Shown here piece by piece: positions 52,528 through 60,945 of a DNA stretch of 64,000 nucleotides; the stretch's first letter is position 1; every line of letters begins with the position of its first letter. This stretch comes from Bacillota bacterium (lineage in GTDB: Bacteria > Bacillota > Clostridia > Christensenellales > UMGS416). Below the pieces are notes generated by a model. That model saw nothing but the letters and a program-made list of their open reading frames with translations, made no database searches and was not told where the DNA came from. A program made the position numbers and the translations under genes. The stretch lies in NCBI GenBank assembly GCA_023421955.1, contig JAEZSE010000021.1, forward strand, positions 18,591 through 82,590, in the 5' to 3' direction.

Positions 52528-55500
52528 ATGAAAAAAAGAAAGAAGTTCATCATGGCTGGGTTGGCTGTGATGGTTGTGCTGGCATCGCTCCTGCTGTTGG
52601 TCATGCCGGCATTGGCGGTCAATGTCGGAACGCGGAATACGACCAACCTGTTCCAGGCCAACGGTTCTTCGGGCTGGGGTGACCTGAAGACGCCGGAGCA
52701 CTACATCGTCGGTAGTTCCCCCGAACAAGTCGCTTACTGCCTTCAGCACAAAAACGACACTCCATCCAACTCACCCTATGGCTCGTCGGACATTCTCGGG
52801 AGCTACTCGTCCCGTGTGCAGACCGGCCTGCGGATTATCCTCGAAAACGGATACCCCTACGCTACCGGCGGTTTGTCGGCAGCGGAAGCGCGGTATGCCA
52901 CGGCAAACTGCATACGATTCTGGCTGGCGGAAAATGGCGATTCGTCTCAATACAACTATTCCAACTTTGGCTCATATACGGATGCGCAGCTCCGAAGCAT
53001 GGCGGCAAGCGGACAGATCGGGACCAAGATCAGGGCAAAGTCCGGGTATACCGACGTGCTGCAATTCTCTATCGAACTGCTGATCAAGGCACGCGCCCAA
53101 GACTTGATGGACCATGATATAGGATTGTCCACGCCGTCCATGTCCATTAGCGGCAGTTACTTTGTCGGAACCTCCACGGTCACGCTGACCAACATGAATG
53201 GCGGGTATACGCTCGATACTTCCGGCCTGCCAAGCGGTTCGAGCGTGACCGGCGACACTGGCAAATCAGGCGATACGCTGACGATCCGAATCCCTATGAA
53301 TGAGGCCAACGCCAATCGAACGTTCAGCGTGGCGGCGACGGGCAAGGATTCCAGGACACGTTCCAATGTCGCCGCATATGCGCCAAACGATAGCGATCTC
53401 CAACGGGTAATCACCGCGGAACCTACGGAATACAACGCTGCCAAGACCGTATCGGTGTCCTTCGGGACACCGCAAATCTACGCCGATCTTGTAGTGACTG
53501 CGCTCAACGCCGACGCCTCCACCTATGACGCCGGGGATACTATCACGATCAGCGCCACGGTGATGAATCAGGGACTACGGTCGGCAGGCGGGTTTTATGT
53601 CGCCTTGACCTCGCCAGACCTGTCGACGCAGACCAAGTACATCTCATCACTGGCTGTGAACGCTTCCGCCAATGTGACGTTCACCTACACTGCTCCTCAA
53701 TTCTCCGCCGACAGAACCATATCGGTCGTGGCGACCGCAGACTCGACTGGCGCTGTACCGGAGAGCAATGAAGGCAACAATTCGCGCGGCGCTTCCTTCG
53801 TGGTCCGTGGGTTACCCGATCTGATCGTGTCGTCTCTATCCAGTGATGAGACGCAATACACCGCTGGCAACACGATCTCCATCACCGCGACGATCAAGAA
53901 TCAGGGATACAATACCGCGGCCGGGTTCTACGTTTCCTTATCCTCGCCGGATCTGTCGACACAGACCAAGTACATTTCCTCGCTGGCGGCGGGCGCGTCC
54001 ACAAACATCACGTTCACATATGCCGCGCCATCGCTTACGGCAACCAAGGCCATCACGGTCACGGCAACCGCCGACTCGACCGGGGTGGTGATAGAAAGTA
54101 ATGAAGGCAACAACACCCGGAGCGCAACCTTCACCGTGCTGGCGCTCCCGGACCTGATCGTGTCATCGCTATCCAGCGACAAGACGGAATACATCGCAAG
54201 CGACACGATCTCCATAACCGCGACGATCAGAAATCAGGGATATAACTCGGCAAGCGGATTTTATGTCGCCTTGACCTCGCTGGATCTGTCGACGCAGACT
54301 AAGTATGTTTCTTCACTGGCGGCAGGCGCGTCTACCAACGTGATATTCTCCTATACAGCGCCGTCGCTAACGGCAAGTAAAGCCATCACAGTCACGGCCA
54401 CCGCCGACTCCACCGGCATCATTGCGGAAACCAACGAGAGTAATAACACCCGGAGCACGACATTCACCGTGCTGGCGCTCCCCGATCTGGTCGTGCCTGC
54501 TTTGACCTGCGACAAGCCTGTCTATGAAACCGGCGATACCGTGACGATCTCCGCAACGGCAAAAAACACCGGGCCGACCACGGCGGTGGCAACCACGGTC
54601 CGGCTTACCGTACCCGGCATAGGGACGTATGCCAAGAGCATCTCCGCACTGGCAGCAGGAGCAAGCCAGACCGTGCAGTTCATGTTCACTGCGCCAACCG
54701 CTCTGACTCCGCAAAGCATTACTATCACAGCTTATGTTGACCCGGACAATACCGTCCAGGAGAGCAATGAAAGCAACAATACCCGCACCGCCATCGTCGC
54801 TGTCAACGCATTGCGGCCTGATATCGTGGTGACGGACTCCACGGTTACGGACTGGTATGCCGGTATGCAGGTCACAGTCTCGGCAACCGTTCGAAGCCAA
54901 ACGGCGCAGCCTGTGCCAACGGTAGCAATCCGGCTTTCCATTGGCGGCGCCTCGTATACCGAGAACATTCCCATCGCCGGAAACGGGAGCAACCTCGCAG
55001 TGTTCCGAATCACCGTGCCGGCAGCCGGGAACTATGTCGTTCAAATCACCGCGGACCCCAACGATGTACTGGATGAAACGAACGAGAGCAACAACTCCCT
55101 GACCAAGAATATCCAGGTAAAAAACATTCCTGCCTCCACCGTCATGGACCCGGACGATCAGGCGATGGAGCGGCAGTTCACAGCGTATGGGTTTATGGGT
55201 ATTCCGTCCGTATCGTCATCAAACTACCACACCTGGCAGGAAGTACGATTGGAGAGCGGGAGCTATGTAACAAAGAACTTTTGGGCGAGGCTCACAACCA
55301 CATTCACCATTTCACCGGACAGCCGGATCGCCTATGCCGACAAACCGCGGGTTATGGAATCGGGCTTCGGCTACGGCGTTTCCTGCTCCACAGTCCTCAC
55401 GACGAACTATGACCATGCCGAAAAGCTGGTCGGCGCACAGATGGTCTGGGTACGCAACCTTGAGTCCGCTTACGGGCAATTATCTCAATGGCAGGACGTT

Positions 55501-55752
55501 CGGGACAGCCTGACGATCAAGACGGGGAACTCCGGCGATGCCTCGGACACCTGGCAGCTCAAGGCCAACCCCTGGTCGGTGACCGGCAGCAGGTTGCATT
55601 ATGTCCCGCTATGGTTCCCGGACGGTAGCTACACCGCCTGGGCGCAGGCGTTCTATGCCTGGAGTCCTGTCGGGCAGATGTATGAGTACAAGGCAGATGC
55701 TCTTACCATATCCGGCGATATGTATGACCGGGTGACAACGATACAGCGATAA
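52528..55752 (+). CDS. Large CARDB-repeat surface protein with a thioester-like N-terminal domain
   Basis: A 1074-residue exported protein. The signal peptide ends near ALA (residue 30). Residues 35-170 resemble a TQXA/thioester domain, with the Cys in AYCLQHK (Cys71), but the partner motif reads YATANCIRFW, where the usual Gln is missing. Then come five CARDB-type beta-sandwich repeats of about 111 residues (starts near 320, 431, 542, 653 and 765), each with DLIVSSLSSD, TISITATIKNQG, LSTQTKYISSLA and ESNEGNNTRS-like motifs. The C-terminal 200 residues are unique and Trp-rich. There is no LPXTG anchor, so it may be secreted or carried by the pilus. AAAGGAGG precedes the ATG. Confidence 0.88.
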   Translation: MKKRKKFIMAGLAVMVVLASLLLLVMPALAVNVGTRNTTNLFQANGSSGWGDLKTPEHYIVGSSPEQVAYCLQHKNDTPSNSPYGSSDILGSYSSRVQTGLRIILENGYPYATGGLSAAEARYATANCIRFWLAENGDSSQYNYSNFGSYTDAQLRSMAASGQIGTKIRAKSGYTDVLQFSIELLIKARAQDLMDHDIGLSTPSMSISGSYFVGTSTVTLTNMNGGYTLDTSGLPSGSSVTGDTGKSGDTLTIRIPMNEANANRTFSVAATGKDSRTRSNVAAYAPNDSDLQRVITAEPTEYNAAKTVSVSFGTPQIYADLVVTALNADASTYDAGDTITISATVMNQGLRSAGGFYVALTSPDLSTQTKYISSLAVNASANVTFTYTAPQFSADRTISVVATADSTGAVPESNEGNNSRGASFVVRGLPDLIVSSLSSDETQYTAGNTISITATIKNQGYNTAAGFYVSLSSPDLSTQTKYISSLAAGASTNITFTYAAPSLTATKAITVTATADSTGVVIESNEGNNTRSATFTVLALPDLIVSSLSSDKTEYIASDTISITATIRNQGYNSASGFYVALTSLDLSTQTKYVSSLAAGASTNVIFSYTAPSLTASKAITVTATADSTGIIAETNESNNTRSTTFTVLALPDLVVPALTCDKPVYETGDTVTISATAKNTGPTTAVATTVRLTVPGIGTYAKSISALAAGASQTVQFMFTAPTALTPQSITITAYVDPDNTVQESNESNNTRTAIVAVNALRPDIVVTDSTVTDWYAGMQVTVSATVRSQTAQPVPTVAIRLSIGGASYTENIPIAGNGSNLAVFRITVPAAGNYVVQITADPNDVLDETNESNNSLTKNIQVKNIPASTVMDPDDQAMERQFTAYGFMGIPSVSSSNYHTWQEVRLESGSYVTKNFWARLTTTFTISPDSRIAYADKPRVMESGFGYGVSCSTVLTTNYDHAEKLVGAQMVWVRNLESAYGQLSQWQDVRDSLTIKTGNSGDASDTWQLKANPWSVTGSRLHYVPLWFPDGSYTAWAQAFYAWSPVGQMYEYKADALTISGDMYDRVTTIQR
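53485..55110 (+). repeat. Tandem 333-base CARDB repeats
   Basis: Repeat units begin at 53485, 53818, 54151 and 54484, an exact period of 333 bases (111 codons), followed by a fifth, more diverged unit near 54820. The middle copies share long near-identical stretches (for example GACCTGATCGTGTC and CTGTCGACGCAGAC), so they may recombine. Confidence 0.9.
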
Positions 55753-55789
55753 AAAAGGCGGCTCATAAAGCCCCGGAATAGGAACGACA

Positions 55790-55990
55790 ATGGATAACCT
55801 CTATGATGAAATCGAAGCCGAACGTAATAAGCTAACCGACCTGATTAATAAAGCCAAGCAAGAGAACAGGCCTATTAACGATGATGAAGCAATACTGGCG
55901 CAGAGTCAGAAGCTCGATGAGCTGTTGGCGAAATTTTCAAGCCAAAGGAAGGCTGGTAAAAAGAAAGGCCGCTCGGGGGTTGAAAGGTAA
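55790..55990 (+). CDS. Spo0E-like aspartyl-phosphate phosphatase
   Basis: A 66-residue protein with the Spo0E-family helical hairpin. The first helix reads YDEIEAERNKLTDLINKAK and the second LAQSQKLDELLAKF, which carries the SQxLD signature. Spo0E-type proteins dephosphorylate Spo0A and so delay sporulation. The tail is basic (KKKGRSGVER). Its presence on a mobile element points to control of host sporulation, which is inference. The ribosome binding site is weak. Confidence 0.72.
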   Translation: MDNLYDEIEAERNKLTDLINKAKQENRPINDDEAILAQSQKLDELLAKFSSQRKAGKKKGRSGVER

Positions 55991-56148
55991 ATTACTAAAT
56001 AAAAAATTGTCACAGCTTTTTTCATGCGTTGAAAATTACGGCACGCCAAGTTTGGATTGCGTTTTCATTGACCAAGGGCATAGCCTCCCTTTGCATATAG
56101 TAAATTAAATAAGCAAGTGGTAAAATACAACAAAGGAGATGGCCTGAT

Positions 56149-56949
56149 ATGAAATTTGCATGTTTTGTAGATTACTCGAACCTTGCAGGTAGTCTAAGCA
56201 AGTTGAATCTGCGAATAAATGATTATCAGTGTTTCTTTCGATTCATATTTGATGAAGCATACAAACAGATCAAAGTTGCATATTTGAGTTCTTCAGATCA
56301 TTGTGAAGCATTGATAAGTCGGGTGTACTGGTATGCTGTAGGCCATATCGACCAATATGATTTTACTGACCCACAAACAAGAACCTTTTTTCAAGAATTA
56401 TTTAATTACTCGGGTGACGTAAAAAAGGAGCTTTTAGCTGAAGCAGGAAAATCGGCTCCTGGCCGGTCCTCTTCGGAAGTATATCAGAAAGCGTTCGAAT
56501 CATTTTATGAGGATCGAAAGAATTGGTATTTGTCCAAGGTCAAAAAAATCGAAGGCTATTGTGGCTTTTACGATAAAGTAAGACGTGAGAGCGATTTTAT
56601 AGATATCAACGATTCTGGACATTGGAGGCTTGATCTTATTTCTAAACAGGTGGATGAGAAGGGTGTTGATACATCTCTTGCTGTTGACAGTGTGACGATG
56701 GCCAATACATATGATGTAGCCCTTATCGTTTCGGGTGACGCTGACATGATACCTTCGATAAATTACTTGAAACGCCAAGGTAAATATGTTGGTGCTGTAA
56801 CGTTTATTAAAGGCCATCCACCCGAAAAAAAAGGGCGCCAGCAATCAACTCGGCTTTCGAAAATGGCAGATTTCGACGTTCCAATTTACGAAACGGACTT
56901 GACAAGACTAGGATGTGGTGAAGTTTTTTCTGGAGAATCTTCGCTCTAG
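56149..56949 (+). CDS. NYN-domain (PIN-like) RNase or RNA-binding protein
   Basis: A 266-residue protein with the NYN fold. The first Asp is in FVDYSNLAG, then the central motif DEKGVDTSLAVDSVTMANTY with two acids, and IVSGDADMIPSINYL, giving the metal-binding set of the NYN/LabA nucleases. An insertion of about 80 residues separates the first two blocks. The gene is visibly more AT-rich than its neighbours, which suggests recent acquisition. AAAGGAG precedes the ATG. It could be a defence or RNA-processing cargo. Confidence 0.85.
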   Translation: MKFACFVDYSNLAGSLSKLNLRINDYQCFFRFIFDEAYKQIKVAYLSSSDHCEALISRVYWYAVGHIDQYDFTDPQTRTFFQELFNYSGDVKKELLAEAGKSAPGRSSSEVYQKAFESFYEDRKNWYLSKVKKIEGYCGFYDKVRRESDFIDINDSGHWRLDLISKQVDEKGVDTSLAVDSVTMANTYDVALIVSGDADMIPSINYLKRQGKYVGAVTFIKGHPPEKKGRQQSTRLSKMADFDVPIYETDLTRLGCGEVFSGESSL

Positions 56950-57359
56950 CGAGCAGACGATAATAATTGACAACATTTTTGCCCTTTATAAAGAAAAAAT
57001 ATTGCTTGCCGTATATTATAGCTTGTTTTGCAGTCTTTGCTCAGTGATGCACTTGCTCAAATGTTGAGTGCTACACTGGCGATCACAAAAGTATTAGCTA
57101 AGCACGTCTCAATTTAAAGCTCATAACCGTCGCCGACTGAAATGATGCAATGAAGATTCTAAAAGGAATTCATCCAGTAGTTTATCATTTGGCCAATCAT
57201 TGAAAATTGTTGACGTAGTGGTTCGCCTACATTTTAGCTATGTATTCGCCCGTGCAAATAATAACAGGCACGTCCGTATTGTGCTTAATGACCAAGCTAA
57301 AGGAAATAATTTTTTCCCCATAGCATTTCCGACCATATCACAAAATGGAGAATACGCAA
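56950..57359. other. AT-rich gap without a recognisable gene
   Basis: About 400 bases behind the NYN gene with AT-rich composition like that gene. I see no convincing coding frame, RNA gene or terminator. One reading frame begins at 57200 but overlaps cpaA and looks like a shadow. It may be leftover sequence from insertion of the NYN gene. Confidence 0.5.
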
Positions 57360-57806
57360 ATGAACCATCTGTTCTTCCTGATACCGATGGATGGTATCTT
57401 TACCTTCATGCTCTTTTGGTGCACCCTCTCCGATCTGCAAAAAAGAGAAATCCCGAACGCGGTCATCATTCTCATGCTGGCCCTGGGGTTGCTTCACATG
57501 CTGTTCTCCATTTTGTTGGGGACAAGCTGGGTTGAATATCCCCTGGGCGCTCTGCTGGCCGCGCTGTTGCTTATCGCATGGCATAAAGGATCAATCGGTG
57601 GCGGCGATGTGAAGTTGCTGTCCGCCATCGGGCTGTATCTGGGCCTTCCTCGCATGCTGCTCGCTGTCTGCGGGATGGCTGTCGCCTGCATCTTTACCCT
57701 GCTCTGGTCATTGCTCAGGAATCGCTCTCTGAAAACAGCCATTCCTCTGGCCCCCGTTCTGTCCGCCGGGGCGCTGCTGCCCATTGCAATCTACTACCTA
57801 ATCTAG
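57360..57806 (+). CDS. cpaA: Prepilin peptidase CpaA/TadV-like (A24 family)
   Basis: A 148-residue polytopic aspartic protease that cleaves prepilin leaders. The first catalytic Asp is in CTLSDLQKREIPNAVI and the second in SIGGGDVKLLSAIGLYLG (GxGD motif). Five hydrophobic segments are visible. The ATG at 57360 has GGAG eight bases upstream; the in-frame ATG at 57345 has none. It is separated from the rest of the pilus genes by about six kilobases but completes the set. Confidence 0.92.
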   Translation: MNHLFFLIPMDGIFTFMLFWCTLSDLQKREIPNAVIILMLALGLLHMLFSILLGTSWVEYPLGALLAALLLIAWHKGSIGGGDVKLLSAIGLYLGLPRMLLAVCGMAVACIFTLLWSLLRNRSLKTAIPLAPVLSAGALLPIAIYYLI

Positions 57807-57826
57807 CGACCAAAGGAGGTATCCGC

Positions 57827-57922
57827 ATGGATCTGAAAACCATTCTGGCCGTCGGGCTATGCCTTTTCATAGCCGGCGGCGCGGTCTTTCTGTTTATCCG
57901 CAACAGAAGAAACCAGAAGTAG
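57827..57922 (+). CDS. 31-residue single-helix membrane peptide
   Basis: A small gene with a very strong site (AAAGGAGGT, seven bases upstream). The peptide MDLKTILAVGLCLFIAGGAV plus a basic end (RNRRNQK) is one predicted membrane helix. It lies 20 bases after cpaA, so it may be an accessory subunit of the peptidase or pilus complex. Confidence 0.72.
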   Translation: MDLKTILAVGLCLFIAGGAVFLFIRNRRNQK

Positions 57923-57966
57923 AGAGGTGGAACATCACACCTCTCTAAAGGAAGGAGTGCTAGTGA

Positions 57967-58518
57967 ATGGCCGACACTCAAGAAATCAACGAAGGATATA
58001 TCATTTGTGAGCGCTTTGTTGTTGGTGAGGTTGGATTCGTCCTCGGAGAACGAGACATGGATATAGCCCGATATGTAACATGGGGCTTCCGCGCCGATTC
58101 ACCGTCGGACTACTATTGGGGCCACTATATTAACAATAGGGACGCCGCATACGACGATTACCAAAGGCGCATTGAGGAAGAAGTGGTTCATCAGGCAGAT
58201 CTCACCGGCGAACCTCCGTTGTTGCCAGCGCTGTGCCTGACTGTCGAACCGTCCAGCGGCGACCTGATCAACATCCGACGTGGCGAGATGGGTTACCGCG
58301 ACTCCAACTGGAACCGGCCCGGTGAGCGCGAAAGCAACCGCAGAACCGCTGACCTGATGAACGAGCGCTGGGGAGTCTCAAAGGCTCAGGAAGAAGCGAT
58401 GCTTTCTGGTTCCATATTCGGCTGGAACGTTCCTGCCGCCGATCCCCGGAACTATGATCAACACGGCAATACCCTCTCTGCTCGGAAAACAAAGGACCAC
58501 AGACAGCATGAAAGATGA
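57967..58518 (+). CDS. Unknown protein of conjugative elements with YYWGHY motif
   Basis: A 183-residue protein. The N-terminal half (FVVGEVGFVLGERDMDIARY then VTWGFRADSPSDYYWGHYIN) resembles a short domain seen in proteins of clostridial conjugative elements (VTW plus YYWGHY). The C-terminal half is polar. Function unknown. GGAAGGAG precedes the ATG. It is followed by metK after eight bases. Confidence 0.65.
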   Translation: MADTQEINEGYIICERFVVGEVGFVLGERDMDIARYVTWGFRADSPSDYYWGHYINNRDAAYDDYQRRIEEEVVHQADLTGEPPLLPALCLTVEPSSGDLINIRRGEMGYRDSNWNRPGERESNRRTADLMNERWGVSKAQEEAMLSGSIFGWNVPAADPRNYDQHGNTLSARKTKDHRQHER

Positions 58519-58526
58519 GGTGTCTC

Positions 58527-59741
58527 ATGAAAGGAAAAATGATCCTTACTGCGGAATCGGTATCCGAAGGCCATCCCGATAAGCTCTGCGACCTGATCGC
58601 GGACGGCGTGCTGGATGACTGTCTGCGAAACGACCCTGCCGCTCGTGTCGCCTGTGAGGTCATGGCGACTGCCGGGAAGATCATCGTTGCCGGCGAGATC
58701 ACCGCCAGAGAAATCCCCGATATTGCCCACATTGTGAGTAGAACTGTCCGAAATGTCGGGTATGACTGTCCATATGAGATCGAAGTCATCACCCATGACC
58801 AAAGCCCGGACATCGCGGATGCTGTCGAAAGCTGTTCGGGAACCAGCCTGTATGGTCACTGTTGCAAGACTGTAAATGACATATCGGACGAGCTGGGCGC
58901 CGGGGATCAGGGCATTGTGTATGGATACGCGTGCTGCGAAACGGACGAATTCCTGCCGCTGCCGGTAGTGCTGGCGCACCGGATCACCGCGCTTTTGACC
59001 ACTGTACGCAAGAAAGGCATCGTCAAGGGACTCAGGCCGGACGGCAAGGCTCAGGTGTCTGTGGAATACAGGTACGGGCTCCCGTACCGGTTATCCGCAG
59101 TTGTTGTGTCCTGTCAGCATGACGAGGATAAGGATATATGTCAACTGCGCGATGAAATCATGGTGCATGTCTTTCAGCCGGCTCTGGCTGAGTTGCCTAT
59201 TGACGAGGAAACCGAGGTGCTCATCAACCCCTCCGGCCGCTTTGTGCTGGGCGGGTTCGAGGCGGACACCGGCCTGACCGGGCGTAAGCTCATGGTCGAC
59301 ACCTACGGAGGGCTGGCCCCGCACGGCGGCGGTGCGCTGTCTGGTAAGGACGGAACGAAGGTGGACCGAAGCGGAGCTTACATGGCTCGTTACATCGCAA
59401 AGAATATCGTGGGCGCCGGACTAGCCGCCCGTTGCACCGTGTCTCTGGCCTATGCCATCGGCAGGAGCGAGCCTGTAGCCGTGGACGTGGATACCGATTC
59501 GACCGGCGAATACGACGATGAGGTGTTCGCCGAGGCCATTCAGACCGTGTTCGATCTTCGTCCCGGCGCGATCATTCGTACCCTGGGCCTGAGCCAGCCC
59601 ATTTTCACGAAAACCACGAACTACGGCCACTTCACCAAAGGAGAGCTGCCGTGGGAGCGGCTGGACCGGATGGAAGCGCTCGATGAGGCTTGCGCGATCA
59701 TCGAGGAAAAACTTTTCTATCTTCGCAAGAAAGGAAACTGA
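58527..59741 (+). CDS. metK: S-adenosylmethionine synthetase (MetK), on the mobile element
   Basis: Makes SAM from methionine and ATP. Motifs include AESVSEGHPDKLCD, GAGDQGIVYGYACCETDE, LVDTYGGLAPHGGGALSGKD and KVDRSGAYMARYIAKNIV, the usual signature blocks, with GGGALSGKD in place of the common GGGAFSGKD. The 404-residue length is normal for MetK. The start at 58527 has AGGTG five bases upstream. Chromosomal metK must exist elsewhere, so this is an additional copy, perhaps supplying the element's methyltransferases. Confidence 0.94.
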   Translation: MKGKMILTAESVSEGHPDKLCDLIADGVLDDCLRNDPAARVACEVMATAGKIIVAGEITAREIPDIAHIVSRTVRNVGYDCPYEIEVITHDQSPDIADAVESCSGTSLYGHCCKTVNDISDELGAGDQGIVYGYACCETDEFLPLPVVLAHRITALLTTVRKKGIVKGLRPDGKAQVSVEYRYGLPYRLSAVVVSCQHDEDKDICQLRDEIMVHVFQPALAELPIDEETEVLINPSGRFVLGGFEADTGLTGRKLMVDTYGGLAPHGGGALSGKDGTKVDRSGAYMARYIAKNIVGAGLAARCTVSLAYAIGRSEPVAVDVDTDSTGEYDDEVFAEAIQTVFDLRPGAIIRTLGLSQPIFTKTTNYGHFTKGELPWERLDRMEALDEACAIIEEKLFYLRKKGN

Positions 59742-59742
59742 A

Positions 59743-60348
59743 ATGAATCAGAAATATGAGATAACGGACATCGCCCATGAGCAGTATCCCTGGCTGCATC
59801 GTGTCCGCGCCAAAATGGATATTAGCGACTATATAGAGGAAGGCGACCTCGGCGGGTTTGTGGAGAGCGAGAGCAATTTGTCTATAGAACAGGATGATCC
59901 GGCTTGGCTGTTCGATAACTCCATCTCATGTGGAGAGGCGTGTGTATGCGAAGGCGCTATATTGCGGGACAACGCTGTCGCCACAGATAAAGCGTATGTA
60001 ACCCACTTTGCGGACCTCTCGGGCGACAGCAGAGCCGAGGACAACGCCTTTGTTCGGGGCGCTATGCTTTCACAGAAAGCGCGGGTGTCGGGGAGCGGAA
60101 TGATGATTGTGTCACCCGATACGGGATATTGCCCGGAAGCCACAGGCAGAGCCGCAATCTATGGGAAGGTCATCGGCAGTTTTTTTCTGGCAGGCGAATC
60201 GGTCGTCTTCCCCGGCGAGGAATTCCACAACGACTGTGAAGACAAGCTATGGCTGGTCGACAACAAAAGGACGGCACAGCGGGATACCTGCCGCGAAGAG
60301 TTGAAACCCAAGCGGGAGCAAAAAAGATCAAGGCAACAGAGCCGGTAA
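59743..60348 (+). CDS. Left-handed beta-helix-like protein of mobile elements
   Basis: A 201-residue protein. Repeated strands with GGFVESESNLSIEQDDPAWL, then ISCGEACVCEGAILRDNAVA and DSRAEDNAFVRGAMLSQKAR resemble hexapeptide-like beta-helix or phage YdcK-like proteins. No enzyme function can be given. AAAGGAA precedes the ATG, one base after metK. The tail is Lys/Arg/Gln-rich. Confidence 0.7.
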   Translation: MNQKYEITDIAHEQYPWLHRVRAKMDISDYIEEGDLGGFVESESNLSIEQDDPAWLFDNSISCGEACVCEGAILRDNAVATDKAYVTHFADLSGDSRAEDNAFVRGAMLSQKARVSGSGMMIVSPDTGYCPEATGRAAIYGKVIGSFFLAGESVVFPGEEFHNDCEDKLWLVDNKRTAQRDTCREELKPKREQKRSRQQSR

Positions 60349-60370
60349 CGTCGGCTTCCCAGGACCCCCG

Positions 60371-60850
60371 TTATTCTTTCGGCGCTGTTTTCCTTGAGGC
60401 GTCCGCATCGGAGAGCAGAGCCTTCATGCGATCCATATCCCGCACGAACATCAGAAAGACATCATTGCTCAAGCAAATCGGCTCGTAGCCGCTCAACTCT
60501 ATCGTTACCGATTTCCCGGATCGATCATGAGAAAACTTCAACAATTCTCCCTGATATACCTCACAGGTCGAGACGTGCATCAAAGCTTCGGATGTCGCCT
60601 CCAGTGAGCCATGCCTTCTCTTCCTCACGTGAGCGGCTGGCGCCGCCTTGACAGGGGCTTGGACGCCTTGCACTTCCTCCGAGACACCTTCAGCGCCAAC
60701 TTCTTTCGCAGCTTCAAACTTTTGCACCCTGCGATACACGGTCTGATAGGACAGACCCAGCTCTTTGGCGATTTTGTTGCTGTTCCTACCATCGGCATAC
60801 AGACTGGCGATCCGTTCTTCTTCCTCGGGGGAAAGGCTTCTCCTTGACAT
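60371..60850 (-). CDS. HTH-containing regulator
   Basis: A 159-residue protein. The N-terminal HTH reads SPEEEERIASLYADGRNSNK and IAKELGLSYQTVYRRVQKF, like a resolvase- or homeodomain-type HTH. The C-terminal part has no identified domain. The ATG at 60850 has AAAGGAGG eight bases upstream; a longer frame start at 60916 has no site. It is divergent from the next gene. Confidence 0.75.
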   Translation of the reverse strand: MSRRSLSPEEEERIASLYADGRNSNKIAKELGLSYQTVYRRVQKFEAAKEVGAEGVSEEVQGVQAPVKAAPAAHVRKRRHGSLEATSEALMHVSTCEVYQGELLKFSHDRSGKSVTIELSGYEPICLSNDVFLMFVRDMDRMKALLSDADASRKTAPKE

Positions 60851-60945
60851 GGCTTTTGCCTCCTTTATGAAATGAGTTTCGACCAGGATAACAGATATAT
60901 TCTTATATTCTACCATTAATTTACATTATAGAGAAAGAGGACGAT

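Noticed and set aside
53485..54820. CRISPR or satellite array
   Set aside because: The 333-base repeats are protein-coding CARDB domains with no short repeat/spacer alternation. No CRISPR array is seen in the window.
55881..56108. 75-residue frame behind the Spo0E-like gene
   Set aside because: It overlaps the Spo0E-like frame, has no ribosome binding site, and its later half is composition-driven.
57200..57535. 111-residue plus-strand frame in front of cpaA
   Set aside because: No ribosome binding site, it overlaps cpaA in another frame, and the protein has no clear pattern.
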